DNA of 13,738 bases, taken from Peptococcaceae bacterium UBA2264. Its GTDB lineage: Bacteria > Bacillota > Desulfitobacteriia > Desulfitobacteriales > Desulfitobacteriaceae. The position numbers were made by a program, and so were the translations under genes. How positions within the stretch are numbered: position 1 is the stretch's first letter; each line of letters starts with the position of its first letter. Below, piece by piece: positions 1 to 6,677 of this stretch. The notes beneath the pieces are model-generated. The model saw only the letters and a list, made by a program, of their open reading frames with translations, had not been told where the DNA came from and made no database searches. Location of the stretch: contig DDXI01000180.1 of assembly GCA_002347475.1 (NCBI GenBank), positions 1-13,738 of the forward strand, in the 5' to 3' direction.

Positions 1-166
1 TGTTCTTCCCTGGGATCATTTGCACTGTGGTGTCACAAAACGATTTTTGATTGAAGAACATCAGCGGGCTTTACAAGGAAAATTAACTTCCGATTGCCGT
101 CACGCTGCGTGCAGTGACTGTGGAGTCTGCCCGGACAGAGGAGTCCAGATAGATTTGAAAGGGTGA
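1..166 (+). CDS. B12-binding-type radical SAM protein (TIGR03960-like), C-terminal end only
   Basis: Only the last 54 complete codons are in the window, read from base 2 to the TGA at 164-166. The piece begins with PWDHLHCGVTKRFL and ends in a four-cysteine cluster, C-x4-C-x2-C-x2-C (CRHAACSDCGVC). This tail resembles the C-terminus of the large radical SAM family TIGR03960, whose members have a B12-binding-like N-terminal region. The family's substrate is not established. The cysteines could hold an accessory Fe-S cluster or a metal; that is inference. The next gene encodes a DUF2344 protein, the family that normally accompanies TIGR03960 proteins, and starts within a few bases of this stop. 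The assignment rests on this short tail plus its neighbour, since the radical SAM core is outside the window. Confidence 0.75.
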   Translation, partial: VLPWDHLHCGVTKRFLIEEHQRALQGKLTSDCRHAACSDCGVCPDRGVQIDLKG

Positions 167-171
167 ATGTC

Positions 172-864
172 ATGAAGCTTAGAATCGCTTATACTAAGCT
201 GGAAGAAGCTAAGTATATTGGACATCTTGACCTGACCAGAGTGTTTGAAAGGGCAATGCGGCGGGCCGGAATTTTTCCGGCTTATTCCGAGGGCTTTAAT
301 CCCCATCCTAAAATTTCCTTCGGATCAGCTTTAGCTGTCGGCGTGGAAGGCGAACGGGAATATGTTGATATTGAACTGCAGAGAGAAATGGAACTGGGAG
401 AATTATTGGGCAGTTTTCAGGAACAATTGCCGCTGGGAATACGTTTACTGGAAGGTAAAGTTATTGACGCCGGCAGTAAAGCGCTTATGGCTGTGCTAAA
501 TGCTGCTCTCTATCGTTTGCGTCTGCCCATGGCGCTGCCCATACAAGCTGAGCGATTAAATGAAGCTGTGGAGTCCTGGTTAGCCCGGGAGCATATCACC
601 TATACCCGCTATTCCCCCAAAGGACCAACGGAAAAAGATATCCGACCCTGGGTAAAATATTTGCAGGGAAAGATACATGGTGATGAGGTTATTTTTGAAA
701 TTGAGATAGAATTAGGAAATAAAGGCAGTGTCCGGCCGGAAGAAGTTATGCAGAGTTTGCGTGAACTGGAAAACCTTCCTTTGGCTTTGGAAGGACTGCA
801 GATTAAAAGAACCGGGATCTATATCTGTCAGCAGGGTCAGGCTGTTTCCCCCATGGAACTGTAA
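172..864 (+). CDS. Radical SAM-linked DUF2344 protein (TIGR03936)
   Basis: A 230-residue protein of the DUF2344 / TIGR03936 family, whose members occur beside or fused to TIGR03960 radical SAM proteins. The conserved N-terminal block is clear: KYIGHLDLTRVFERAMRRAG at about residues 14-33, then YSEGFNPHPK and SFGSAL just after. The family's biochemical role is unknown; association with RNA or ribosome maturation is only suggested by neighbours such as RNase G and L21/L27. I chose ATG 172 because AAAGGGTG (158-165) sits 6 bases upstream. An in-frame GTG at 163 overlaps the upstream TGA and would add three residues (MNV), but its spacing to that ribosome site is poor. It is probably co-transcribed with the upstream gene and with RNase G 45 bases downstream. 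Confidence 0.9.
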   Translation: MKLRIAYTKLEEAKYIGHLDLTRVFERAMRRAGIFPAYSEGFNPHPKISFGSALAVGVEGEREYVDIELQREMELGELLGSFQEQLPLGIRLLEGKVIDAGSKALMAVLNAALYRLRLPMALPIQAERLNEAVESWLAREHITYTRYSPKGPTEKDIRPWVKYLQGKIHGDEVIFEIEIELGNKGSVRPEEVMQSLRELENLPLALEGLQIKRTGIYICQQGQAVSPMEL

Positions 865-909
865 CTGATAGCATCTACCTGAGGCATTAACTGAAGGCAG
901 GGTCTGAAT

Positions 910-2166
910 TTGAAAGAAATGATACTCCAGGGACAAGCCCAGGGATTGCGGGCAGCCGTAATTGAAGAGGGAGAACTTATGGAGGTCTTCGAGCAGGAAG
1001 GTCCATTTTCCCGCCTGGCAGGCAATATTTACCTGGGACGGGTTGAAAATATCTTGCCCGGAATGCAGGCGGCCTTTGTTGACATCGGACTGGACAAGAA
1101 TGCTTTCCTTTACGTCAAGGATGCTGTTTTGCCGCGTTTTGACGAAGAAGATGAAGGCCTGGCGGTTTCCGGGGCAGTTACTATCCAGGACATTCTGAAA
1201 CCGCGCCAGCAACTGTTGGTGCAGGTTATCAAAGAACCGCTCGGTAATAAGGGAGCCCGCATTACCACCAATATATCACTGCCGGGACGTTATGTTGTTC
1301 TGTTACCTCAGGTGCCTTATGTGGGGGTTTCCCGCAAGATCCAGGATAGTAAAGAGCGGGAACGCTTAAAAGCGATAGTATACGAAGCATGTCCGGACGG
1401 TATGGGTATTATCATCCGGACGCTGGCTCAGGGCTTGCAAGAACAGGAAATCATTTGCAATATTGAGCAGTTGGCTCAAATCTGGAACGGGATAAAAAAA
1501 AGTCTTGCCAGGGCGTCTGTTCCGGGCTTAGTGCATCAGGATCTCGATTTGGCAGCCCGTTTAATCAGGGATTTTATCGATGAGGATGTGGAAAAGATAA
1601 CCCTGGATCAGGAAGAAGTTGCTGAAATTTTACGCCGCTCCCTGCAAGCGCTCAATCATCCGGCCGGAAACCATGTGTTGGTTGTCAGCCATATGGATTT
1701 ATTTGCAGAACGGGGAATTAATGACGAAATCAGAAAGGCACTTTTGCCTAAGGTTTGGCTTAAGAACGGAGGGTATCTGATCATTAATGAGACAGAGGCT
1801 CTCATTGTCATTGATGTCAATACCGGAAAATATGTCGGTAAATATTCTTTGCAGGAAACAGTCCTGCATACTAATTTGCACGCTGCCCGGATGATAGCCC
1901 GGCAATTACGCCTGCGAAATTTGGGCGGCATCATTATAATAGATTTTATTGATATGGTCAACGATGAAGACCAGCAGCAGGTTCTTAAAGCCTTGGAGGA
2001 GGCTTGTGAATCTGATAAAATCAAATGTAATATTATAGGACTTACCAGGTTGGGCCTGGTGGAAATTACCCGCAAAAAAGTGGGCCAAACACTGACTGCC
2101 AGGTATACAAAACGGTGTAACGCCTGTTCCGGCAGCGGCAGAATTAATTTGACAAACCTGAATTAA
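910..2166 (+). CDS. rng: Ribonuclease G (RNase E/G family)
   Basis: A 418-residue single-strand-specific endoribonuclease of the RNase E/G family, acting in 5' maturation of rRNA and in mRNA turnover. The S1 RNA-binding domain is near the N-terminus (GNIYLGRVENILPGMQAAFVDIG, from about residue 38; only part is quoted in family terms). The Mg2+ aspartates appear as D302 (IDVNTG) and D345 (IIIDFIDM), and the zinc-link cysteines as C403 and C406 (CNAC). Each is one residue lower than E. coli D303, D346, C404 and C407, so the catalytic core is collinear. It lacks the long C-terminal scaffold of RNase E, which supports the RNase G call. The TTG start at 910 is preceded by AAGGCAGGG (894-902) with 7 bases of spacing; ATG 919 is a weaker alternative. 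The promoter for rplU lies in its last codons. Confidence 0.93.
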   Translation: MKEMILQGQAQGLRAAVIEEGELMEVFEQEGPFSRLAGNIYLGRVENILPGMQAAFVDIGLDKNAFLYVKDAVLPRFDEEDEGLAVSGAVTIQDILKPRQQLLVQVIKEPLGNKGARITTNISLPGRYVVLLPQVPYVGVSRKIQDSKERERLKAIVYEACPDGMGIIIRTLAQGLQEQEIICNIEQLAQIWNGIKKSLARASVPGLVHQDLDLAARLIRDFIDEDVEKITLDQEEVAEILRRSLQALNHPAGNHVLVVSHMDLFAERGINDEIRKALLPKVWLKNGGYLIINETEALIVIDVNTGKYVGKYSLQETVLHTNLHAARMIARQLRLRNLGGIIIIDFIDMVNDEDQQQVLKALEEACESDKIKCNIIGLTRLGLVEITRKKVGQTLTARYTKRCNACSGSGRINLTNLN

Positions 2167-2178
2167 AGATGTTAAAAT
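2149..2178 (+). promoter_or_regulatory. Sigma-A-type promoter for rplU-rpmA, inside the 3' end of rng
   Basis: A perfect -35 box TTGACA (2149-2154) is followed after 18 bases by TAAAAT (2173-2178), one base off the consensus -10. Transcription would start near 2184-2186, exactly where the first leader hairpin begins. It is the only TTGACA I found placed where it could serve a downstream gene without reading far into another one. The coincidence with the structured leader makes it more convincing than an isolated match. Confidence 0.65.
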
Positions 2179-2183
2179 TGCAT

Positions 2184-2287
2184 GATGTGGTGACATCTCA
2201 TCGCAACCGCACGAGACGGGTTTTAACTGTTTTCCCTGGAGGAAAATGACCTGTAGAGGCGAGTCTGGAAAAATGGAGGTGTTGTAA
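2184..2287 (+). promoter_or_regulatory. Candidate L21 leader (rplU 5' UTR autoregulatory RNA)
   Basis: About 100 bases of structured leader between rng and rplU. Visible hairpins are GATGT/ACATC (2184-2188 with 2193-2197, loop GGTG), TCTC/GAGA (2196-2199 with 2213-2216), an alternative AACC/GGTT (2205-2208 with 2219-2222), and TTTTCC/GGAAAA (2230-2235 with 2241-2246, loop CTGGA). The first two share bases and could be alternatives. Firmicutes rplU genes are known to carry an L21 leader thought to let the ribosomal protein control its own mRNA. Position and hairpin pattern fit, but I cannot run a covariance search, so membership of that Rfam family is inference. The leader ends in a strong ribosome site, GGAGGTG (2275-2281). 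Confidence 0.6.
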
Positions 2288-2599
2288 GTGTACGCAATTA
2301 TTGAAACTGGTGGTAAGCAATTTCGGGTTCAGGAGGGCGATGTGCTCTGTGTTGAAAAGCTGACTGCTAATGTGGGGGATATTGTTCCGGTTGAGAAGGT
2401 TTTACTGCTGGAAAAAGACGGTGCTGTAAAAGTTGGGACTCCTCTGGTAAGCGGAGCCAAAGCAGAACTGAAGGTTCTGGAACATGGCAAAGGCGAGAAG
2501 ATAATTATTTTCAAGTATAAGGCCAAAAAGAACTACCGCCGTAAACAAGGACATCGTCAGCCTTATACCAAAGTCCTTGTTGAGGCTATCCAGGCCTGA
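2288..2599 (+). CDS. rplU: 50S ribosomal protein L21
   Basis: A 103-residue L21, the family's usual length. It starts MYAIIETGGKQFRVQEGDVL, the signature L21 N-terminus, and carries the basic C-terminal block KYKAKKNYRRKQGHRQPYT that contacts 23S rRNA. The start is GTG 2288, set by GGAGGTG (2275-2281) with 6 bases of spacing. It is transcribed with rpmA after an 83-base gap; in most Firmicutes that gap holds prp (ysxB), absent here. Expression is probably controlled by the promoter at 2149-2178 and the leader at 2184-2287. Confidence 0.97.
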   Translation: MYAIIETGGKQFRVQEGDVLCVEKLTANVGDIVPVEKVLLLEKDGAVKVGTPLVSGAKAELKVLEHGKGEKIIIFKYKAKKNYRRKQGHRQPYTKVLVEAIQA

Positions 2600-2666
2600 C
2601 AATAAGGCCGTTTTACAATTAAGGCCGAATCATAAAACCAGATACATCAGGTATAGACAGCTAAAC

Positions 2667-2676
2667 AAAGGAGGTG
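2667..2676 (+). promoter_or_regulatory. Ribosome binding site that fixes the rpmA start
   Basis: AAAGGAGGTG lies 6 bases before ATG 2683. It decides between that ATG and an in-frame GTG at 2674, which is inside the Shine-Dalgarno sequence itself. An in-frame TAA at 2662-2664 rules out any longer N-terminus, which matters for judging whether L27 has a cleavable extension. Confidence 0.85.
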
Positions 2677-2682
2677 GACTTT

Positions 2683-2970
2683 ATGGCCCATAAAAAAGGG
2701 GTGGGGAGTTCCCGTAATGGACGAGACAGTAATGCGCAGCGCTTAGGTTTGAAGCGGGGAGACGGACAATTTGTGACTGCTGGTAATATTATCGTGAGAC
2801 AACGGGGTACAAAGTTTCATCCTGGAAAAAATTGCGGACTTGGTAAAGATGACACTCTGTTTGCACTTATTGACGGGTACGTAAAATTCGAACGCAAGGA
2901 TCGGAATCGCAAACGAGTTAGTATTTATCTCGAACGGCCGGGTATTCCCTCAGCCGCTCAAGCCCAATAA
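2683..2970 (+). CDS. rpmA: 50S ribosomal protein L27, without a cleavable N-terminal extension
   Basis: A 95-residue L27 starting MAHKKGVGSSRNGRDS, the mature form whose N-terminus reaches toward the peptidyl transferase centre. Later L27 features are visible: LGLKRGDGQFVTAGNIIVRQRGTKFHPG-type sequence and a basic tail, KFERKDRNRKRVSIY. In most Firmicutes L27 is made with a short extension containing an LQFFA-type motif that the protease Prp removes. Here ATG 2683 encodes the mature start directly, and the frame is closed by TAA at 2662, so no such extension can exist. The prp gene is also missing from its normal place upstream. A strong terminator follows 1 base after the stop. Confidence 0.96.
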   Translation: MAHKKGVGSSRNGRDSNAQRLGLKRGDGQFVTAGNIIVRQRGTKFHPGKNCGLGKDDTLFALIDGYVKFERKDRNRKRVSIYLERPGIPSAAQAQ

Positions 2971-2971
2971 A

Positions 2972-3019
2972 CAGCCAAAAACAACCCCTGGGTAAAAACC
3001 CAGGGGTTGTTTTTGGCTG
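2972..3019 (+). terminator. Strong intrinsic terminator after rpmA
   Basis: A perfect 22-bp inverted repeat (2972-2993 with 2998-3019) with an AAAA loop. The core is CCCCTGGGT/ACCCAGGGG, followed by TTGTTTTT (3007-3014), which pairs with an A-rich run on the left arm. An A-rich left and T-rich right arm allow termination in both directions. It separates the ribosomal protein unit from the spo0B-like/obgE unit. Confidence 0.9.
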
Positions 3020-3090
3020 GCTGTTTGGCTATTTTCCAATAATAGAATTGTTTTTGGCTTATTTCAAATATAAGGCAGTAAGGGAGTGAA
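3020..3090 (+). other. Short AT-rich gap before the spo0B-like gene
   Basis: Because a terminator precedes it, a promoter for spo0B-like/obgE should lie here. The best I can find is TTGTTT (3048-3053) with TATAAG (3069-3074), but the spacer is only 15 bases, so I do not assign it firmly. The 11-mer TGTTTTTGGCT in the terminator arm recurs at 3049-3059. Confidence 0.3.
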
Positions 3091-3093
3091 ATG
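3081..3093 (+). promoter_or_regulatory. Ribosome binding site and ATG out of frame with the spo0B-like gene
   Basis: AGGGAG (3081-3086) sits 4 bases before ATG 3091, the only good initiation signal ahead of the Spo0B-like coding frame. Read from this ATG, the third codon is TAA (3097-3099). The Spo0B-like frame is open from 3090 but displaced by one base relative to this ATG, so one added base after 3093 would connect them. Confidence 0.55.
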
Positions 3094-3146
3094 TCGTAAC
3101 ATCTATAATCCGCAAATTATTAACTGAACAAATCAACTGCTTTCGC

Positions 3147-3602
3147 TTGCAAAGACACGATTTTCTCAATCATTTTCAGGTTATTATGGGTTATCTGCAG
3201 ATAAACAAACCGGATAGGGCTTTGCAGTATATGCGTCAGTCGTTGCAGGAAACAGAGAATGAGCAGAAGATCGCCCAGATTCCCGAGGATATTTTGGGGG
3301 CAATACTGCTGGGCTGGGTTATCCGTTTAAGAAAAGAAGGTATCAGATTAACCATAAGTTACCCGGATATTATGAAGGATCAAAATTATTGGCAGAACAA
3401 CTGGTTTGAGGAACAGGCAGAAGCTTTTTATTCCTATACCAAAGAATGTCCGGAGGTTGAATCTGCAGAGAATAACCTGCCGGAGCAGGAGAAGTACGCA
3501 GAAATTATTCTGGAGGAAGAATTTACCTGTATTTTCAGGTTCCTGAAAGCAGGAGTCCTTCTCCAGGAAAAAAGAATCAGTTTCAGGAAAGGCAGTACTT
3601 AA
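3147..3602 (+). CDS. Spo0B-like sporulation phosphotransferase, probable frameshifts at both ends
   Basis: The uninterrupted part has the SpoOB-type H-box RHDFLNHFQVIMGYLQ, with the phospho-accepting His encoded at 3156, then helical sequence resembling a dimerisation hairpin and a degenerate ATPase-like C-terminal region. In Bacillus, Spo0B passes phosphate from Spo0F to Spo0A, and spo0B lies directly upstream of obg as here. The coordinates run from TTG 3147, which has no ribosome site and would cut off the first helix. The same frame is open back to 3090 and encodes LLTEQINCFRLQ just before RHDF. At the 3' end, removing one base from the A6 run (3568-3573) replaces the tail RISFRKGST with a more protein-like end running to TGA 3658-3660. 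Restored, the gene would run from ATG 3091 and encode about 189 residues, close to Bacillus Spo0B (192). It could be a decayed gene, a sequence error or a recoded gene. Confidence 0.75.
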   Translation: MQRHDFLNHFQVIMGYLQINKPDRALQYMRQSLQETENEQKIAQIPEDILGAILLGWVIRLRKEGIRLTISYPDIMKDQNYWQNNWFEEQAEAFYSYTKECPEVESAENNLPEQEKYAEIILEEEFTCIFRFLKAGVLLQEKRISFRKGST

Positions 3603-3671
3603 GGCGGCCTTGTTGCCTAAGGATTCAGGCTCATTTATCCAAGTGCTGGAAGAAGTTTGAGGAGAAATAAG

Positions 3672-4943
3672 ATGTTTTATGATCAAGCTAAAATCTATGT
3701 TAAAGGCGGAGACGGGGGAGCAGGAGCTGTAGCCTTTCGCCGGGAAAAATATGTTCCCGAAGGCGGTCCCAGCGGCGGCGACGGCGGACGGGGCGGCAGT
3801 GTCACCTTTGTGGCAGATGAGGGCTTAAGAACTCTGGTCGATTTTCGTTACAAAAGGCATTATAAGGCTCAGCGGGGAGAACATGGCCAGGGCAAGAATA
3901 TGCATGGTAAAAGCGGTGAAGATCTGGTTATAAGAATTCCGGTTGGGACGCTTGTTAAAGATGCGGACAGTGGCCAGGTTCTGGCTGATTTGACGGAACA
4001 CGGTCAAAGGGTAGTTGTTGCCGCCGGAGGTCGGGGCGGGCGTGGCAATGCCCGTTTTATAAGCAATACGAATAAAGCTCCGACACTTTCCGAAAATGGG
4101 GAACCGGGTACAGAACACTGGCTGATCCTGGAACTCAAGCTTTTGGCCGATGTAGGGTTAGTCGGTTTTCCCAATGTGGGAAAATCAACTCTCATTTCCC
4201 GTGTGTCGGCAGCCAAACCTAAAATTGCTGATTATCACTTTACGACCCTGGTTCCTAATCTGGGAGTTGTCTCAGTTGAGGATGGGACGAGCTTCGTTAT
4301 TGCCGATATACCAGGCCTTATTGAAGGAGCGCACACGGGAGCCGGTCTGGGGCATGATTTTTTGCGCCACACAGAACGGACAAAACTGATCCTCCATGTT
4401 TTGGATATTTCGGGGGCAGAGGGAAGGGATCCGGTGCAGGATTTCAAGGTTATTCAAGAGGAACTTCGTCTTTACAAGAGCCATTTGGATGAACGTCCTG
4501 TCTTGATAGTCGCCAATAAGATGGATATCCCGGGGGCAGAAGAGAATCTGAAGCGTTTGAGCCTGGAACTGGGAGAGAAGTACAGGATTTACCCTGTTTC
4601 CGCGGCAACCGGGGAAGGACTGACTGTCCTGATGCAGGATATCTCGGCCATGCTGCCGAATCTCCCTGTTCCTGAACTGGAGCTTCATCAGGTTGAACAT
4701 CGTCCTCTTCGGGTGCAGGCAGAAGAACGTTTTACCATATCCCGGGAAGATGAGATCTTTGTAATACGGGGCAGAGAGATTGAACGCCACCTGGTAATGA
4801 CTAATTTTGAAAGTGAAGAGGGGCTGCGCCGTTTTCAAAAAATACTGAAAGTCATGGGTATTGACGATGCTTTGCGGGCCCAGGGCATTGGGGTGGGAGA
4901 CAAAGTAAAAATCGGCGATTTGGAATTCGAATGGGAGGAATAA
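3672..4943 (+). CDS. obgE: GTPase Obg/CgtA, ribosome assembly and stress GTPase
   Basis: A 423-residue Obg GTPase, involved in late 50S subunit assembly and linked to stress and sporulation signalling in Bacillus. The glycine-rich Obg fold begins MFYDQAKIYVKGGDGGAGAV and has the GGPSGGDGGRGG turn. The G domain shows the P-loop GFPNVGKST (residues 165-173), the G3 motif DIPG (212-215) and the G4 motif NKMD (282-285). The remaining roughly 70 residues, with ERFTISREDEIFVIRG and a GIGVGDKVKIGDLEFEW end, match the OCT domain of Gram-positive Obg. ATG 3672 is chosen because GAGGAG (3659-3664) lies 7 bases upstream; an in-frame TTG at 3657 would overlap that site. That ribosome site overlaps the TGA at 3658-3660 ending the restored spo0B-like frame, suggesting translational coupling. 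Confidence 0.97.
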   Translation: MFYDQAKIYVKGGDGGAGAVAFRREKYVPEGGPSGGDGGRGGSVTFVADEGLRTLVDFRYKRHYKAQRGEHGQGKNMHGKSGEDLVIRIPVGTLVKDADSGQVLADLTEHGQRVVVAAGGRGGRGNARFISNTNKAPTLSENGEPGTEHWLILELKLLADVGLVGFPNVGKSTLISRVSAAKPKIADYHFTTLVPNLGVVSVEDGTSFVIADIPGLIEGAHTGAGLGHDFLRHTERTKLILHVLDISGAEGRDPVQDFKVIQEELRLYKSHLDERPVLIVANKMDIPGAEENLKRLSLELGEKYRIYPVSAATGEGLTVLMQDISAMLPNLPVPELELHQVEHRPLRVQAEERFTISREDEIFVIRGREIERHLVMTNFESEEGLRRFQKILKVMGIDDALRAQGIGVGDKVKIGDLEFEWEE

Positions 4944-5116
4944 CGCCTTTTTTGCCTTGATCCGGTCTGCAAAAAATCATTTTACAAACCGGTGTCAAGT
5001 ATGCTAATCTTGAAACTGAATCGACAGCTTATGAACAAAACAACTGTGGTCTTTTCAAACATTTGTTGATGTGAAACTGCCTGTACGGAGCATTATCCTG
5101 CACTGGAGGAATAATT

Positions 5117-6487
5117 ATGATAAAAAATCCTGAATTAGAGTTATTTGAAACACAAATGCTTGATGGGCTTAGTCTAATGGCTGAAAAAAGCAGCTATATT
5201 GATCCTCAATTGTTTAATAAATATAAAGTAAAGCGCGGACTTCGTGATCCTGATGGTACCGGCGTGCTTGTCGGTTTGACAGAAATCGGGGAAGTACATG
5301 CCTTTATTCTTGATGAGAATGAGATAGTTCCTGTTCCGGGCAGATTACTATATCGGGGTATGGATATCCGCAATCTTGTGGAAGGTTTCAGAACTGATGA
5401 TCGCTTTGGTTTTGAAGAAACCTGTTATTTATTGCTTTTTGGGGATCTCCCTAACAAAAAAGCACTGGAGGACTTTGACATACTTTTGTCCATGTATGAA
5501 AAGCTGCCTGATGATTTTGCCCGGGATATGATTTTGAAGGCCCCCAGCAAAGATATCATGAATGTTTTGTCAAGAAATGTTTTGGGTTTGTATAGTTTTG
5601 ATGATAATGCTGATGATACTTCAATCAAAAATGTTTTGAAACAATGCATAAGTCTGATAGCCTGTTTTCCATCCCTGGCAGTTTATGGTTACCAGGCATT
5701 TTCCCATTATCATGGAAATAAAAGTCTCTATCTGCATATTCCCAGACCGGAGCTAAGCACAGCGGAAAACATTTTGTATATGCTCAGACCGGACAGCAAA
5801 TATACCAAGCTTGAGGCCACCCTGCTTGATGTTGCTCTGGTGCTGCATGCCGAACACGGCGGAGGTAATAACTCGTCCTTTGTAACGCATGTCGTAACAT
5901 CTACAGGTACGGATACCTATTCTGTAATGGCTGCCGCGCTGGGATCTTTGAAAGGACCGAAACACGGCGGAGCCAATATCAAGGTCGTCAAGATGTTTGA
6001 AGAAATGAAGCAGGCTGTAAAAGACTGGGATGACAGCGAAGAAATAGAGAACTACCTGGCCAAAATACTGCGCAAGGAAGCGTTTGACCACTCCGGCCTG
6101 ATTTATGGCATAGGCCATGCGGTTTACTCCATATCGGATCCGCGGGCCGTATTATTCAAGCATTATGTTTCTCAGCTGGCCAAGGAAAAGGGATTGGAAC
6201 AAGAGTTTAACCTTTACTCGAAAGTAGAAGAACTGGCCCCTCAGGTGATGGAAAAGTTCGGCAAATTGCATAAGGCTGTAAGTGCCAATGTTGATTTCTA
6301 TTCCGGTTTCGTATATAGAATGCTGGGGATCCCTGAAGAAATGTTTACCCCGATTTTTGCTATTTCCAGAATAGCAGGTTGGAGCGCTCATCGCATCGAA
6401 GAGATCGTAAATTCCGGGAAGGTTATCAGACCATCTTACAAAAGCGTTGCGGCCAGACGCAATTATATTCCTCTCTGTGATCGCTAA
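5117..6487 (+). CDS. gltA: Citrate synthase (Si-type)
   Basis: A 456-residue citrate synthase condensing acetyl-CoA with oxaloacetate. The catalytic set is complete: H283 in KGPKHGGAN, H334 in GIGHAVYS and D393 in ANVDFYSGFVY, corresponding to E. coli H264, H305 and D362. The substrate-side segment reads LHAEHGGGNNSSF (H244, H247) rather than the common HADHELNAST form, typical of a branch seen in anaerobic Firmicutes. The family also includes 2-methylcitrate synthases, and specificity cannot be read from these motifs. ATG 5117 has GGAGGA (5105-5110) 6 bases upstream. Gaps of 173 bases before and 190 after suggest its own transcription unit. Base composition is uneven: 20 of 60 bases are G or C at 5161-5220 and 16 of 60 at 5581-5640, against 29 of 60 at 5941-6000. 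Its place between obgE and nadD is not the usual one. Confidence 0.94.
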   Translation: MIKNPELELFETQMLDGLSLMAEKSSYIDPQLFNKYKVKRGLRDPDGTGVLVGLTEIGEVHAFILDENEIVPVPGRLLYRGMDIRNLVEGFRTDDRFGFEETCYLLLFGDLPNKKALEDFDILLSMYEKLPDDFARDMILKAPSKDIMNVLSRNVLGLYSFDDNADDTSIKNVLKQCISLIACFPSLAVYGYQAFSHYHGNKSLYLHIPRPELSTAENILYMLRPDSKYTKLEATLLDVALVLHAEHGGGNNSSFVTHVVTSTGTDTYSVMAAALGSLKGPKHGGANIKVVKMFEEMKQAVKDWDDSEEIENYLAKILRKEAFDHSGLIYGIGHAVYSISDPRAVLFKHYVSQLAKEKGLEQEFNLYSKVEELAPQVMEKFGKLHKAVSANVDFYSGFVYRMLGIPEEMFTPIFAISRIAGWSAHRIEEIVNSGKVIRPSYKSVAARRNYIPLCDR

Positions 6488-6505
6488 TTTAATAACAGGT
6501 CCTGC

Positions 6506-6555
6506 AATCCTCCTTGGGGTTAAACTTTACAAGGGAAATTCTGGGGAGGATTTTT
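6506..6555 (+). terminator. Possible terminator after the citrate synthase gene
   Basis: AATCCTCC (6506-6513) pairs with GGAGGATT (6545-6552), giving an 8-bp stem followed by three more T residues. The 31-base loop is long, although TCCTT and AAGGGA inside it could add a second stem. It lies 19 bases past the stop codon, which is a normal terminator position. Confidence 0.45.
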
Positions 6556-6677
6556 AGTTTGAGGTTCAGGTACATAATTTGGGCTTGAATTATGGCCAAA
6601 AAATTTGCCGGCAGAAGATTTCCTGTCAGATAATTAAGCAGAGATTTGAGAAGTTTATTATAAAGGCGGAAAAATCA

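Noticed and set aside
2603..2627. Direct repeat TAAGGCCG (2603-2610 and 2620-2627) after rplU
   Set aside because: Only 8 bases, two copies and no associated structure; could be chance.
3572..3670. Minus-one frameshift continuation of the spo0B-like gene to TAA 3668
   Set aside because: The frame is open but encodes an Arg/Cys/Trp-rich stretch unlike a natural C-terminus and runs through the obgE ribosome site; the other shifted frame is much more plausible.
4981..5008. Promoter TTTACA (4981-4986) / GCTAAT (5003-5008) before the citrate synthase gene
   Set aside because: The -10 match is poor (4 of 6) and the spacer is 16 bases; a promoter is likely in this gap but this one is not convincing.
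4995..5013. TCAAG/CTTGA hairpin after obgE as a terminator
   Set aside because: Only 5 bp with a 9-base loop and no following T run.
6579..6677. N-terminal extension of NadD
   Set aside because: The frame is open, but the extra residues do not resemble NadD, and ATG 6678 has a well-placed ribosome site directly before the GGTFDP motif.
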